The position numbers and the translations under genes were made by a program. Positions 9,878 to 19,470 of a DNA stretch of 64,000 bases are shown here, piece by piece (position 1 is the first letter of the stretch; each line of letters begins with the position of its first letter). Under the pieces are notes generated by a model that was not told where the DNA came from, searched no databases, and saw only the letters and a list, made by a program, of their open reading frames with translations. Source of the DNA: Palleronia sp. LCG004. GTDB taxonomy: Bacteria > Pseudomonadota > Alphaproteobacteria > Rhodobacterales > Rhodobacteraceae. The stretch covers positions 868,001 through 932,000 of the forward strand of contig NZ_CP136759.1 in assembly GCF_032931615.1 (NCBI RefSeq). Reading direction: 5' to 3'.

Positions 9878-10626
9878 TCCCAGAAGCCTCGCCTGCGCAT
9901 GACATCGCGCAGCACGCGCGGGCGATCCGTCATCAATCCGTCTACCCCCAGATCGAGCAGACGCTCCATTTCGTCCGGCTCGTCGACGGTCCAGACATGA
10001 ACCTGTGCGCCGCGCCTGTGGGCTGCTGCAACGAACCGATCGGTCACGATCGTAATCCCGTTCCACGAAGTCGGCACCTGCAGACAGGGCGGATACCCGA
10101 ATGGCATATGCATCCTTGCCGCAAAGAATGCCTTTGCCACGCCGCCCATCGCAGGCGACCAGCACAGACGGTCCCCGAACCGCATCCTGAGCGCCTGAGT
10201 GCGTGCAGAGCGGAACGAAGCGGCGCAAACACGGTCGAGCGCGCCAGCGGCCGCGATGACGTCGCCCATGGGTTTGACCGCGTCGTCCGTCTTGGCATCA
10301 AGGTTCAACCTAAGCCGTGGAAAGGCTCGGAGCACCTGGTCCAGGCGTGCGATCTCCCCTCCGCCGTGCAACTCCATCCCCTCGAGATCGGCCCAGTCGA
10401 AGTCGCGTATCTTTCCCTTCCGCCCCAATAGCCGGTCGGTCGTGTCGTCGTGGAACAGCACGGCGACACCGTCACGCGTCGCCTGCACATCGGTTTCGAC
10501 ATGGGTATAGCCAAGCGAATGCGCACGCTCGACAGCCTGGAACGAGTTTTCGGCCGTACTCTCCGCCGCGCCGCGATGGGCGAATGCGATGGGGCCCTGC
10601 GTGTCGAGATACGGATGGACCGCCAT
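9868..10626 (-). CDS. Glycerophosphodiester phosphodiesterase family protein
   Basis: Hydrolyses glycerophosphodiesters to glycerol 3-phosphate plus alcohol. The 252-residue protein is a GDPD TIM barrel with FAHRGAAESTAENS at the N-terminus, the metal and acid-base motif ETDVQATRDGVAVLFHDD near residue 44, and VHVWTVDEPDEM near 213. No signal peptide is seen, so it should be cytoplasmic. I choose the ATG at 10626, which forms a TGATG junction with the upstream corC-like gene; a GTG one codon earlier is possible. It is the last gene of the minus-strand operon. Confidence 0.9.
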   Translation of the reverse strand: MAVHPYLDTQGPIAFAHRGAAESTAENSFQAVERAHSLGYTHVETDVQATRDGVAVLFHDDTTDRLLGRKGKIRDFDWADLEGMELHGGGEIARLDQVLRAFPRLRLNLDAKTDDAVKPMGDVIAAAGALDRVCAASFRSARTQALRMRFGDRLCWSPAMGGVAKAFFAARMHMPFGYPPCLQVPTSWNGITIVTDRFVAAAHRRGAQVHVWTVDEPDEMERLLDLGVDGLMTDRPRVLRDVMRRRGFWDQA

Positions 10627-11918
10627 CACTTGAGTGGCCGGATCTTCAGCCGTGTGATGCGGTTGTCGTTTCGCTCCATCACTTCGAAACGGAATTCGTG
10701 GAAGCTGAAGACTTGGCCTTCGGTCGGAATGGACTGTGCTTCGTGGATCACGAGACCCGCAATCGTGTTGGCCTCTTCATCGGGGAGGGTCCAATCCGCG
10801 GCACGGTTCAGGTCACGGATCGTCATGCTGCCGTCGATGATGTAATCGCCGTCCTCGGTCCTGTGCAGCGGGTATTCCTGATCGAGGTCGAATTCGTCCG
10901 TAATCTCGCCCACAATCTCTTCGAGAATGTCTTCGAGCGTGATCAGGCCCTGGAGCGTGCCGTATTCGTCGACGACAAGCGCGAAATGCGTGTGGCGGCG
11001 CAGGAACTGCTTCATCTGCTCGTCGAGCGAGGTCGTCTCGGGCGTGAAATACGGCTCCATCGCCACGTCCGTGATCTCGAAGCCCTCGAACGGATCGCTC
11101 GCTCCCGCATTCGCGGTTCGACGGGCGTAAAGCGCGCGCAGAAGATCCTTTGCATGAATCACGCCGAGGATGTTCTCGTGTTTCTCCCGGTAGATCGGCA
11201 GCCTCGTATGAGGGCTCTCGAGGCATTGCTGCAGAATCTCTCCGGCGGGCTTGTCGGCATCCACCATCTCGATCTTGGAGCGGTGGAGCATGATCTCTTC
11301 CACGGCCCGTTCAGACAGGTCGAGCGCTCCGAGAATCCGGTCACGCTCCTCCTTTTCCACGGCCCCTTCGGAATGACCCAGGTTCAGCGCACCCTCGATC
11401 TCTTCGCGAATGGCAAGAATGTGGCTGTCGGGATCCGTCTGCACGCCGAAGAGGCGCAGGATCAGGCGGACGAACGCCCGCACCGTGGCGACCACGGGAT
11501 CGAAGACCTTGATAACGATCTTGATCGGTGCCGACACGCCGGCGGCCGCGGTCTCGGCATTGGTGATCGCGTAGGTCTTCGGCAAGACCTCGGCGAAGAT
11601 CAGCACGAGGAACGTCATGATAAGGGTGGCAAGTGCCACGCCGCCATCTCCCAGCATCCGCGTGAAGAGTGCGGTGGCGAGCGACGTCGCGAGGATGTTG
11701 ACGAGGTTGTTACCGAGAAGAACCGAGCCGATCAGCCGCTCGTTGTCCTCAGTGATGTCGAGCGCGCGTTGCGCTCCGACCGATCCCTTGTCGGCCTGTG
11801 CCCTGAGCTTTCCGCGCGATGCGGCGGTAAGTGCGGTTTCAGAGCCTGAAAAAAAGCCGGAACAGACAAGAAGTCCGAGGATCGCGGCGGAGGTCAGCCA
11901 GAAGGCGGCGTCGAACAT
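10626..11918 (-). CDS. CNNM/CBS-domain membrane protein, HlyC/CorC family
   Basis: A 430-residue inner-membrane protein. A DUF21/CNNM transmembrane domain covers about residues 1-180, with GFFSGSETALTA near residue 21 and LPKTYAI near 112. It is followed by a CBS pair (about 200-340, including LPIYREKHENILGVIHAKDLL and VVDEYGTLQGLITLEDILEEIVGEI as separate motifs) and a C-terminal transporter-associated FAD-like domain. Members are linked to Mg2+/Co2+ transport or resistance; some Gram-positive relatives were named hemolysins. The true substrate cannot be read from the sequence. It sits 60 bases after xerD on the same strand. Confidence 0.9.
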   Translation of the reverse strand: MFDAAFWLTSAAILGLLVCSGFFSGSETALTAASRGKLRAQADKGSVGAQRALDITEDNERLIGSVLLGNNLVNILATSLATALFTRMLGDGGVALATLIMTFLVLIFAEVLPKTYAITNAETAAAGVSAPIKIVIKVFDPVVATVRAFVRLILRLFGVQTDPDSHILAIREEIEGALNLGHSEGAVEKEERDRILGALDLSERAVEEIMLHRSKIEMVDADKPAGEILQQCLESPHTRLPIYREKHENILGVIHAKDLLRALYARRTANAGASDPFEGFEITDVAMEPYFTPETTSLDEQMKQFLRRHTHFALVVDEYGTLQGLITLEDILEEIVGEITDEFDLDQEYPLHRTEDGDYIIDGSMTIRDLNRAADWTLPDEEANTIAGLVIHEAQSIPTEGQVFSFHEFRFEVMERNDNRITRLKIRPLK

Positions 11919-11978
11919 TGAGATGTGCTTTTCGTTGCGGTCAGGATCGTTATGCGATGGAGCGGGCGTCTCATCAAG

Positions 11979-12911
11979 TCAGGTTGCTGGTCTTGCCAGC
12001 GGATGATGATCGAGCACCAGCTCCTGAAGACGGGCTTCGAGGATATGGGTGTATATCTCGGTCGTTGCGACGTCCGCGTGACCCAGAAGGGTCTGTATCG
12101 CCATGAGATCCGCTCCACCCGCAAGAAGGTGGGTGGCGAAGGCATGCCGAAGCGTGTGTGGCGTCACCTTTGCGGGGTCGATCCCGCCCGCGACCGCAAA
12201 CTCCTTAATCAAAACGTAAAACCGATGCCGTGTAAGGTGACCCGAGCGCCCGCGCGAGGGAAAGAGGAACTTCGATCCTTGCGCACCCCGTGCTTCCGCA
12301 TCCAATTCTGCCGCGTCGCGGGCGCGTAGCCATTCGCTCAGAGCATCGCGAGCCGGAGCCGAAAGCGGGACCATCCGTTCCCGTCCGCCCTTGCCCTTCA
12401 CGAGCAGCATCCTCGGATCGCCCCGAGCGCTGGCCACGGGAAGTGAGACCAGTTCGGTCACCCGCATTCCGGTGGCATAGAGGATCTCGGTGAGACAGGT
12501 GTTGCGTTGCCTCTCGAATTCCGTGCGGCCGTGACCCCGTGCAGCGTCGAGCAGGTGCCCAACCTCGTCGACCGAAAGTGTCTTTGGCAGTCTGCGCGCA
12601 CGGCCGGGGCCCTTTATCTGGATCGCGGGGTGATCGCTGCGCCAGCCTTCCTCGACGGCAAAGCGGAAGAGTTGCCGGATTGCCGAAAGCCGTCTGGCCC
12701 GCGTCGACACAGCGAGGCCTTGGGCGTCGCAATGCACGAGGTAATCCTCCACATCGGAGCGCCTTGCATCGGCGAAGCTCCGCTTTCTCGTGGCGAGCCA
12801 GTTGGCAAAATCTCGAAGATCGCGTGCATAGGCGAGTTGCGTGTTCGTCGCAGCATCGAGTTCGGCCGCCTGAGCCTCGAGGAAAGTTGCGATCTGCCGC
12901 TCGGCGGTCAC
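11979..12911 (-). CDS. xerD: Tyrosine recombinase XerD
   Basis: With XerC, resolves chromosome dimers at dif. The 310-residue protein has an N-terminal SAM-like DNA-binding domain (residues 1-90) and the C-terminal catalytic domain. The catalytic set is present: Arg in ATGMRVTEL, Lys in KGKGGRER, HTLRH, His in LLGHADVATTEIYTH and the nucleophilic Tyr in the same segment. XerD is preferred over XerC by overall resemblance, but the distinction is not certain. The GTG start overlaps the previous gene by GTGA. Confidence 0.87.
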   Translation of the reverse strand: MTAERQIATFLEAQAAELDAATNTQLAYARDLRDFANWLATRKRSFADARRSDVEDYLVHCDAQGLAVSTRARRLSAIRQLFRFAVEEGWRSDHPAIQIKGPGRARRLPKTLSVDEVGHLLDAARGHGRTEFERQRNTCLTEILYATGMRVTELVSLPVASARGDPRMLLVKGKGGRERMVPLSAPARDALSEWLRARDAAELDAEARGAQGSKFLFPSRGRSGHLTRHRFYVLIKEFAVAGGIDPAKVTPHTLRHAFATHLLAGGADLMAIQTLLGHADVATTEIYTHILEARLQELVLDHHPLARPAT

Positions 12912-14362
12912 GTGCCTGGCCCGAGGATCGCGAGCTCCCGCGCCGCGGTTTCGGCCCGATCCTCAAGTCCGGCTTCGCGCAAGAGCGAAAGTCCGGCGCG
13001 GATCGCGTCCAGATTGCCCTCCACCCCTTCGTCGAGCCGCGCAATCGCGGCAAGCGCCACTTCGCCGATACGGCCTTCGTCGATCATGGCGCGATCGGAA
13101 GCGCTGATCTCTGTCGTCTCGAGCCCCGCCCGAATCGCTTCGCCGAGATCGGTTTCGGGCCAGCTCAAAGCCGCGATGCCTAAAAGGCCCCCGAGTTTTC
13201 CGGCAACGCCGTCTGCGGCCATGTCGAGCCCGAGATTGTTCAGCGCCGCCGCATGACGCTCCGCGAGTTGCGGCGCGAGGCCAGCTTCGTTCATGGCCTC
13301 CCAGGCTTTGGGCAATGCCATTTCGATCGCATCCGCGTCCTGCTCTTCGATAGCCGTGTCGAGCGTCTGTACCGCGGCCACCCGATCCCAGACGCCACCG
13401 GACGCAGCCGGGCGGCTTTCGTGGTAGATGTCCCAAAGTCGTGCAGTGGGTATCGCGCCGGCCCGTGCCAGTCGTTCGCCCGCATCGAGCCTGGCTTTCC
13501 ATCCGTTCATCGGCCGTAGATCCGCGTGTGCGAACGCGATCGGAAGGTCAGTACTTCGCAGCGGCTCTCCGGTCGCGGCATGGATCGCGAAATCGAGGGG
13601 AGAAGGCGTGGCTGGCGGCGGTAGCATCGCCGGTCCGGCTTCGGGATCGAGGAAGAGGCGCAGCCGTTCGGCTTCGGCCTTGCCGATCACCCCCAGCGAG
13701 GTGCCCGTTTCAAGGGTCAGCGCCGCGGCCCGCCAATCGCCACTGCGCGCGAGGCAGAAGACGCGCGCGGGATAGGTGGGCGTGACCTGCGGAAGACGGC
13801 GCATCGCCGAGCAGGCCCCATTCTCCTGTCCTGTCAAAAGTGCGATGTCGAACCAGCGACGGAAGCTGCGCGGCTCCTCCCGTCCCGACAGGTCGAGCAG
13901 GGCTCGCGCGGTGCTAAGCGCGCCCACGTTGATAAGGGCGTCGATCCGGGCCAGCAGAAACGCATTTTCGGATTGTCCGGCGGGGGCCTTCGCTTCGGCC
14001 GCAAACAGGTCATGCAGCAGGTCCTGCGTCGCCTTCAGGTGCGGGGCACGGGAGATTGCCAGGACGTCACTCCCCGAACCAGACCAGAGATCCGTTGGCA
14101 ATCCTCGCGAGGCGGCTGGGAAAAGCCCGACGGCATCCTCGTTCAACTCCTCGAGCGGGATGACTGTCACTTCGTCGGGGCGCGCATCGCTGGCCACGGG
14201 TGGTTCGGTCGGGTGGGAGGGAACCGCTGGAAGCGCGACGGGGATCGCGACGGAATCGCTCAGCCAGTCGATCGCCGAAAGCGGAGCGGCATCCTGTGCC
14301 TGCGCTGCAACGGCGACCGCCAATCCGGTCGCCAAGGAAAGGACCGGAAGCTTACTGATCAT
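12908..14362 (-). CDS. Secreted alpha-helical protein of unknown function
   Basis: A 484-residue protein with a signal peptide (hydrophobic segment ending AVAAQAQDAA near residue 25). After a Pro/Ala-rich linker, the rest is almost wholly helical with many Ala/Leu/Glu pairs, suggesting TPR-like helical repeats in the periplasm. I do not recognise a named domain or catalytic motif. It overlaps xerD by 4 bases and the upstream 44-residue gene by 11 bases, so it is translated from the same message. I infer a periplasmic scaffold role, without direct evidence. Confidence 0.75.
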   Translation of the reverse strand: MISKLPVLSLATGLAVAVAAQAQDAAPLSAIDWLSDSVAIPVALPAVPSHPTEPPVASDARPDEVTVIPLEELNEDAVGLFPAASRGLPTDLWSGSGSDVLAISRAPHLKATQDLLHDLFAAEAKAPAGQSENAFLLARIDALINVGALSTARALLDLSGREEPRSFRRWFDIALLTGQENGACSAMRRLPQVTPTYPARVFCLARSGDWRAAALTLETGTSLGVIGKAEAERLRLFLDPEAGPAMLPPPATPSPLDFAIHAATGEPLRSTDLPIAFAHADLRPMNGWKARLDAGERLARAGAIPTARLWDIYHESRPAASGGVWDRVAAVQTLDTAIEEQDADAIEMALPKAWEAMNEAGLAPQLAERHAAALNNLGLDMAADGVAGKLGGLLGIAALSWPETDLGEAIRAGLETTEISASDRAMIDEGRIGEVALAAIARLDEGVEGNLDAIRAGLSLLREAGLEDRAETAARELAILGPGT

Positions 14363-14486
14363 CCAGGGTCACGGGAATCGTGCGCATCTCGGTTTCCGGG
14401 CTAAGGTCGCCGAGATAGGCGTAACCGACCAGTCCGACGAAAGCCACGATCGCCAGAAAGATCAGGAATTTGAAGAGTCTCAGCAC
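14352..14486 (-). CDS. Small single-span membrane protein (44 aa)
   Basis: A GTG-started ORF of 44 codons, starting at 14486 with AGGAC upstream and ending TAA at 14352. The first half is one strongly hydrophobic helix (LFKFLIFLAIVAFVGLVGYAYLG); the second is a short polar tail (DLSPETEMRTIPVTLDDQ). Its stop overlaps the start of the secreted unknown by 11 bases, as expected for the first gene of this operon. The regular hydrophobic-then-polar pattern and the coupling make it credible, but the function is unknown. Confidence 0.7.
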   Translation of the reverse strand: MLRLFKFLIFLAIVAFVGLVGYAYLGDLSPETEMRTIPVTLDDQ

Positions 14487-14618
14487 GCGTCCTGTCCCAT
14501 CTGGATCCTACTCGACACCCCGGATCTACGGCCGGGTTGCCGGTTTTATAGCTGGTCTTTCCACCGAGTTCACGCCATTCAAGCACCGATTGCGGACAAA
14601 TGAGCGGGACGGGGTGTT

Positions 14619-15173
14619 TTGAGCCTGCACTTGTCGAAGACTGTGGCCCTCGTAGGGATGATGGGGGCGGGAAAGACCGCCGTCGGCACGGCTTTGGCCG
14701 AACGGCTGGGCGTGCAGTTCGTCGATTCGGATGCCGAGATCGTCGCCGCATCGAGCCTCAGCATAGCCGAGATTTTCGAGCGGCATGGAGAGGCCTATTT
14801 TCGTAGCAAGGAGGCTCAGGTCCTTCGCCGGCTGCTGGATGGGCCTGGAAAGATCCTGTCGACCGGTGGGGGAGCATTCCTGTCGCCCGAGAATCGCGCG
14901 GCGATCGCGACTTACGGTGTCGCAGTCTGGTTACGCGCGGATGTCGATCTGCTGTGGTCGCGCGTGCGGCACAAGAGCAGTCGGCCGCTTCTCCGCACGG
15001 CCGATCCGCTCGGTACGTTGCGCGAGATCAACGAGCAGCGCGCGCCGTCTTACGCCGAAGCCGGGATGATCGTCGATTCCGATGCCGGTCTCAGCGTCGC
15101 GCAAATGGCGGCGAAGGTCGAAGGCGTTCTGAAGACGCGTGACGATCTCTGGACCGGAGGAGCCGAAGAATGA
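14619..15173 (+). CDS. aroK: Shikimate kinase
   Basis: Phosphorylates shikimate at the 3-hydroxyl in the aromatic amino-acid pathway. The 184-residue protein has the P-loop GMMGAGKTAVG at about residue 13, DSDAEIV (shikimate-binding Asp) near 36, STGGGAF near 81 and the lid arginine in SRPLL near 121. The start is a TTG at 14619; the region from 14487 to it is shared with the divergent small-protein gene. It overlaps aroB by ATGA, the common aroK-aroB pair. Confidence 0.94.
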   Translation: MSLHLSKTVALVGMMGAGKTAVGTALAERLGVQFVDSDAEIVAASSLSIAEIFERHGEAYFRSKEAQVLRRLLDGPGKILSTGGGAFLSPENRAAIATYGVAVWLRADVDLLWSRVRHKSSRPLLRTADPLGTLREINEQRAPSYAEAGMIVDSDAGLSVAQMAAKVEGVLKTRDDLWTGGAEE

Positions 15174-16279
15174 ACGATGTCGTAAGAGTCGATCTTGGAT
15201 CAAGGTCCTACGACGTGCGGATCGCGCCGGGACTGCTTGGTCGGGCAGGGGAGATGATCGCGCCGATCCTGTCGCGGCAGCGCGTGGCAGTCGTAACCGA
15301 TAGCAACGTAGCGGCGTCGCATCTTGATGCTTTGCGCGCGGGTCTTGATGGCATCGAGATCAGGTCGCTCGAACTTCCGCCGGGCGAAGGCACGAAATCA
15401 TGGACCGAACTTCAGCGCACTGTCGAGTGGCTGCTCGCAGAGCGGGTCGAACGTCGGGACGTCGTCGTGGCTTTGGGCGGGGGGGTCATCGGTGATCTGG
15501 CGGGCTTCGCATCCGCGATTCTCAGGCGCGGGGTGCGTTTCGTCCAGATCCCGACCTCGCTTCTCGCGCAGGTAGACAGCTCCGTGGGCGGCAAGACGGG
15601 GATCAACGCCGCCGCGGGCAAGAACCTCATAGGTGCTTTTCATCAGCCGGCACTCGTTCTGGCCGATACCAACGTGCTCTCGACGCTTGAGGTTCGCGAC
15701 TTTCTCGCCGGCTATGGCGAGGTTGTGAAGTACGGCCTCCTCGGCGATGCAAACTTTTTTCACTGGCTTGAAACCAATGGCCCGAAGCTCGCTGCGGGCG
15801 ATGTCGATCTCAGGACGGAGGCGGTGCGCCGTTCGGTGCTTATGAAAGCCGGAATTGTCGCCCGCGACGAAACGGAACAGGGAGAGCGCGCGCTGCTCAA
15901 TCTCGGACATACGTTCTGTCACGCTCTGGAATCGGCGACGGGGTATTCCGACAGGCTTCTCCACGGGGAAGGGGTGGCTATCGGCTCGGCGCTGGCTTTC
16001 GAGCTTTCCGCACGGATGGGGCTTTGCGCCCAAGAGGATCCGAGCCGGGTTCGCGCACATCTGAGCGATATGGGAATGAAGCGATCTATCGCCGACATTC
16101 CGGGAGACCTGCCGAATGCGGACGCACTGATCGATCTCATGGCACAGGATAAGAAGGTCGTAAGCGGGAAGTTGCGTCTGATCCTCGCCCGCGGGATTGG
16201 GGAGGCCTTCGTCGCCGACGAGGTTCCGCACGACCTGCTCAGGGGCGTCCTTTCCGACGCGCTGGCGCGGCGGATATGA
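15170..16279 (+). CDS. aroB: 3-dehydroquinate synthase
   Basis: Second step of the shikimate pathway: converts DAHP to 3-dehydroquinate using NAD+ and a divalent metal. The 369-residue protein has the NAD-binding GGGVIGDLAGF near residue 98, IPTSLLAQVDSSVGGKTGIN near 126, and the metal-binding Glu and His residues in GEVVKYG and LNLGHTFCHALE, with a later LLHGEGVAIG. Full length. It is convergent with ssb, with a 19-base gap that contains no obvious terminator. Confidence 0.95.
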   Translation: MNDVVRVDLGSRSYDVRIAPGLLGRAGEMIAPILSRQRVAVVTDSNVAASHLDALRAGLDGIEIRSLELPPGEGTKSWTELQRTVEWLLAERVERRDVVVALGGGVIGDLAGFASAILRRGVRFVQIPTSLLAQVDSSVGGKTGINAAAGKNLIGAFHQPALVLADTNVLSTLEVRDFLAGYGEVVKYGLLGDANFFHWLETNGPKLAAGDVDLRTEAVRRSVLMKAGIVARDETEQGERALLNLGHTFCHALESATGYSDRLLHGEGVAIGSALAFELSARMGLCAQEDPSRVRAHLSDMGMKRSIADIPGDLPNADALIDLMAQDKKVVSGKLRLILARGIGEAFVADEVPHDLLRGVLSDALARRI

Positions 16280-16298
16280 CCCCGCCGCGCCCGGTCGA

Positions 16299-16796
16299 TC
16301 AGAACGGGATCTCGTCGTCCATGTCGCTCGCCGGTGGGCCGTCGTAGCGACCACCGCCTCCACCGCGCTGGCCGCCACCGCCGCCTCCGTAACCACCATC
16401 ACGATCGTCGGGATAGCCGCCACCGCCACCCGATCCACCGCCATCGCGACCATCAAGCATGGTGAGTTCGCTGCGATAGGGACGGAGGACGACTTCGGTC
16501 GAATAGCGATCCTGGCCGGACTGGTCTTGCCATTTGCGCGTTTCGAGCTGGCCCTCGATATAGACCTTCGAGCCCTTCTTCAGGTACTGTTCCGCAACGC
16601 GCGCGAGAGGTTCGGAGAAGATCGCGACGGAATGCCATTCGGTGCGCTCGCGTCGTTCGCCGGTATTGCGGTCCTTCCAGGTTTCCGACGTCGCGATCCG
16701 CAAGTTGCAGACCTTTCCGCCATTGGAAAAGCTCCGCGTCTCGGGGTCGCGTCCCAGATTGCCGATCAGGATGACCTTGTTCACCGAACCCGCCAT
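16299..16796 (-). CDS. ssb: Single-stranded DNA-binding protein
   Basis: Coats single-stranded DNA during replication, repair and recombination. The 165-residue protein has the N-terminal OB fold ([15 protein letters not shown] at the start, [12 protein letters not shown] near 55, [13 protein letters not shown] near 79), a glycine-rich disordered linker (about residues 113-150) and the acidic tail ending DMDDEIPF that binds partner proteins. The ATG at 16796 has AAGGAG at ideal spacing; a longer upstream frame overlaps the divergent transglycosylase gene and is spurious. Confidence 0.96.
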   Translation of the reverse strand: MAGSVNKVILIGNLGRDPETRSFSNGGKVCNLRIATSETWKDRNTGERRERTEWHSVAIFSEPLARVAEQYLKKGSKVYIEGQLETRKWQDQSGQDRYSTEVVLRPYRSELTMLDGRDGGGSGGGGGYPDDRDGGYGGGGGGQRGGGGGRYDGPPASDMDDEIPF

Positions 16797-16931
16797 GCGT
16801 GCTCCTTTCCGAATCCTCGAGTGTGTCGCCGCGGACCCTATCGCGGTTGCGACCGGGCCGCGAGGGGGTTTGAACCGGGCGTTCCAAGGGTATAGTCGCT
16901 GCAGGCAGAGGGACATTCGGGAGACATCCGC

Positions 16932-17531
16932 ATGAAAACGATCGGATTGGTGCTCGCCGCCGCATTCTGCGTTCCCGGCATCGCGGGGGCGGACAGTCTG
17001 ACGGTCGGTACGAAAGGGCGAAGCGCGCTTTTCAGCAGCCAGCTCGACGTTCTCGATAACCGCGCGTCGCGTCAGTACGAGGGTTCGGCCCGGCTGCGAC
17101 CGCAAGTCGCCAAGGTGCCGACCCGACTGCCGGGTGGCGGATCGGTCGAGCCATTCACCGGGAGTTATCGTGGCGAATATCTCTCGGCAGCACGGAATGC
17201 GGCGCGACGTCATGCAATCCCCGAGGATTTGTTCCTGCGCCTCGTGCAGCAGGAGTCGGGCTGGAACCCCTCGGCGGTTTCGGTAAAGGGCGCGCTCGGT
17301 CTGGCCCAACTCATGCCGGGCACCGCGCGGCTCATGCGGGTCGATCCGAACGTACCGGAGCAGAACCTCGACGGCGGTGCGAGATATCTTCGCCTGCAAT
17401 ACGAGCGCTTCGGCGATTGGCGTCTCGCGCTTGCCGCGTACAATGCGGGCCCCGGCGCGGTCGAGAAGCACAATGGCATCCCGCCCTACGCCGAGACGGT
17501 TGCTTACGTCCGGATCATCCTGGGGTCCTAG
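16932..17531 (+). CDS. Secreted lytic transglycosylase (SLT domain)
   Basis: Cleaves peptidoglycan glycan strands non-hydrolytically. The 199-residue protein has a signal peptide cleaved near residue 20 (GIAGADS), a short linker, and a C-terminal SLT domain. The catalytic Glu is at about residue 108 in QQESGWNP, with [14 protein letters not shown] and [11 protein letters not shown] following. No lipobox is present, so it should be periplasmic and soluble. It is divergent from ssb, and its stop codon overlaps that of the DUF1206 gene in CTAG (17528-17531). Confidence 0.9.
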   Translation: MKTIGLVLAAAFCVPGIAGADSLTVGTKGRSALFSSQLDVLDNRASRQYEGSARLRPQVAKVPTRLPGGGSVEPFTGSYRGEYLSAARNAARRHAIPEDLFLRLVQQESGWNPSAVSVKGALGLAQLMPGTARLMRVDPNVPEQNLDGGARYLRLQYERFGDWRLALAAYNAGPGAVEKHNGIPPYAETVAYVRIILGS

Positions 17532-18379
17532 ACGCTTTTCGCCTTTTCGGTCATCCGCGAGGCGAGGCTGTCTATGCTTTCCTGCCGCGCTTTCGGGACG
17601 ATGCGGTAAGCGGCATTGACCGCGCAGAAAAGCGCGAAGCCCAGAAGCCCGGCGCAGAGCAGTCCGACAAGCACGCGGCCATAGGGCTGCCCACGAAGCC
17701 AGTCGAACGCTTCCCCCATGCCCCCGGCTTGATCACCAGAGAAGGTAACCGCGGCATAGACGATCAGACATCCGATGACGCCTACGACAAAGCCCTGCGA
17801 CGCGACGCCGCCGCGCAGGGCCGGGTCGAAATTGCGCGTCACGGGGTTGCCCATGAGGACCTTGCGGTACTCGCGCTTCCACGCTTTCTTGAGGTAATAG
17901 AGCGCGGACCCGATCGTGATCAGCCCCACCGCCCCGACGATCCAGCGTCCGCCGGGCCAACCGAGCACCGTGGTTACACCCTTTGAGATTGCCGATTGAT
18001 CGCCTTCACCGCCGCCACCCGCGAAGATGAGCGTGACCGCCGCAAAGCCGATGCCGAGGTGGATGAGACCAGTGACGATCATGCCTGCCCGGGCAACCAT
18101 GCCTTCGCCGTCGGTTCCGTAATCTTCCAGATCAAAGATCGAATCGATGATGCGCCAGACGGCGTAGCTTACCATTCCGAGAAAGATCGCCACGAGGACG
18201 ACATTTCCGCCTGCCGTCGATTCGAGGGATTTGAAAGCGGATGTCGTGCCCTGTGCCTCGCCGCCGCGTGACACCGCCCAGAGCGAGAACCCCGCGACGA
18301 CGAGATAGACGAGGGCGCGACCGGCATATCCCGCGCGCATGATTGGAATTGCCCAGCCGAAATCTGACTTCGTGCTCAT
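17528..18379 (-). CDS. DUF1206 membrane protein
   Basis: A 283-residue integral membrane protein with six hydrophobic segments arranged as three similar two-helix units. Each unit begins with an [16 protein letters not shown] or [20 protein letters not shown] stretch, which is the DUF1206 repeat. Function unknown. I take the ATG at 18379 with GGACCAC upstream; the frame continues upstream but becomes low-complexity Arg-rich shadow sequence. The stop codon is interleaved with that of the convergent transglycosylase gene. Confidence 0.83.
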   Translation of the reverse strand: MSTKSDFGWAIPIMRAGYAGRALVYLVVAGFSLWAVSRGGEAQGTTSAFKSLESTAGGNVVLVAIFLGMVSYAVWRIIDSIFDLEDYGTDGEGMVARAGMIVTGLIHLGIGFAAVTLIFAGGGGEGDQSAISKGVTTVLGWPGGRWIVGAVGLITIGSALYYLKKAWKREYRKVLMGNPVTRNFDPALRGGVASQGFVVGVIGCLIVYAAVTFSGDQAGGMGEAFDWLRGQPYGRVLVGLLCAGLLGFALFCAVNAAYRIVPKARQESIDSLASRMTEKAKSV

Positions 18380-18502
18380 GTGGTGGTCCTTCGTTCTACG
18401 CCGACCGCGTCGGGCGGGGTTCACGGAATCGCGAGATCTTCTCCGGTCGAAAGAGTTCGGGCAGCGGAAAAGATCCGCGTCGATCGAGATCACCCGTTCC
18501 CG

Positions 18503-19393
18503 TCATTCCTCCGGCGGAGGTATCTGAACCCAATCGCGCATGCGCTTTCGGAACCAGGTGCGCTGTCGCTTGGCGTATTTTCGCGTCGCGATGATGGCTT
18601 GCTCCCGTGCCGCTTCTAACGGGATCTCTCCTTCGAGATGGGCCACGAGTTCCGGCGCACCGATCGCCCGATCGGCCGGACGTGATGGATCGTATGTCGC
18701 GAGGTTCGCGCGCGCCTCTTCCAGGGCACCGCTTTCGAGCATGCCGTCGAACCGTTTCACGATCCGGGGCTCTAGAACCGCTGGTGGCATCTCGAGCACG
18801 ACTTTCATCGCATCGTCCGGTGCAATCTGAGGGGCAGGTGTCTCGTCTTGCCACGAGGCGAGACCGCGCCCGGTCGCCCTGAGGACCTCCCAGGCGCGCT
18901 GTACCCGTGCGGGATTGGCACGGTCGATCCGTTCGAGCGTCTTGCGATCCAGATCCGCCAGAAGGCGGGCGATTCCCGACCGGGTCAGAAGCTGCTCGGC
19001 TTCGATACGAATTTCGTGGGGGATGGGGGGGATGTCGGCCAGCCCCCCCGTCAGGGCGCTGAGATAAAGCCCGGTGCCGCCGACGAAGATCGGCCGCTTA
19101 CCCCGCGCGCGGATTTCCGCCACATCGCGAAGCCAGTGCCCCGCCGAATAAGATTGATCCACGGAGACGTGTCCGTAGAGCGCGTGGGGTGCCCGCGCCA
19201 GATCCGCGTCGTCCGGGCGTGCCGTCAGGATCCGCCAACGATCATGGACCTGCAGCGCGTCTGCATTGACCACGACCCCGCCATGCCGCTCGGCGATGGT
19301 AAGGGCGAGAGCCGATTTCCCCGAGGCGGTCGGCCCCGCAATCAGGACGGGCCGGTCGTCGCCGGTCAGCTTCACGACCTCTTCGCGCCGCAT
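18503..19393 (-). CDS. miaA: tRNA dimethylallyltransferase
   Basis: Transfers a dimethylallyl group to N6 of adenosine-37 in tRNAs reading UNN codons. The 296-residue protein has the P-loop [12 protein letters not shown] near residue 20, NADALQVH near 44, [20 protein letters not shown] near 103 and the C-terminal [16 protein letters not shown], which binds tRNA. Several ATGs exist (19438, 19411, 19393); I choose 19393 because GGAAAGG lies five bases before it. It is divergent from pyrH. Confidence 0.92.
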   Translation of the reverse strand: MRREEVVKLTGDDRPVLIAGPTASGKSALALTIAERHGGVVVNADALQVHDRWRILTARPDDADLARAPHALYGHVSVDQSYSAGHWLRDVAEIRARGKRPIFVGGTGLYLSALTGGLADIPPIPHEIRIEAEQLLTRSGIARLLADLDRKTLERIDRANPARVQRAWEVLRATGRGLASWQDETPAPQIAPDDAMKVVLEMPPAVLEPRIVKRFDGMLESGALEEARANLATYDPSRPADRAIGAPELVAHLEGEIPLEAAREQAIIATRKYAKRQRTWFRKRMRDWVQIPPPEE

Positions 19394-19470
19394 CGGTACC
19401 CTTTCCGTCATGTTGTAATCCGACTGGTTTTGGGACATCTCAGAGCGCGAAGCAAAAGGCGAGGCGCGAC

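Noticed and set aside
16874..16886. GAAC-N5-GTTC between ssb and the transglycosylase gene as a LexA box
   Set aside because: The alphaproteobacterial LexA site is a direct repeat GTTC-N7-GTTC; this inverted repeat with a 5-base spacer does not fit, and its position relative to ssb is not decisive.
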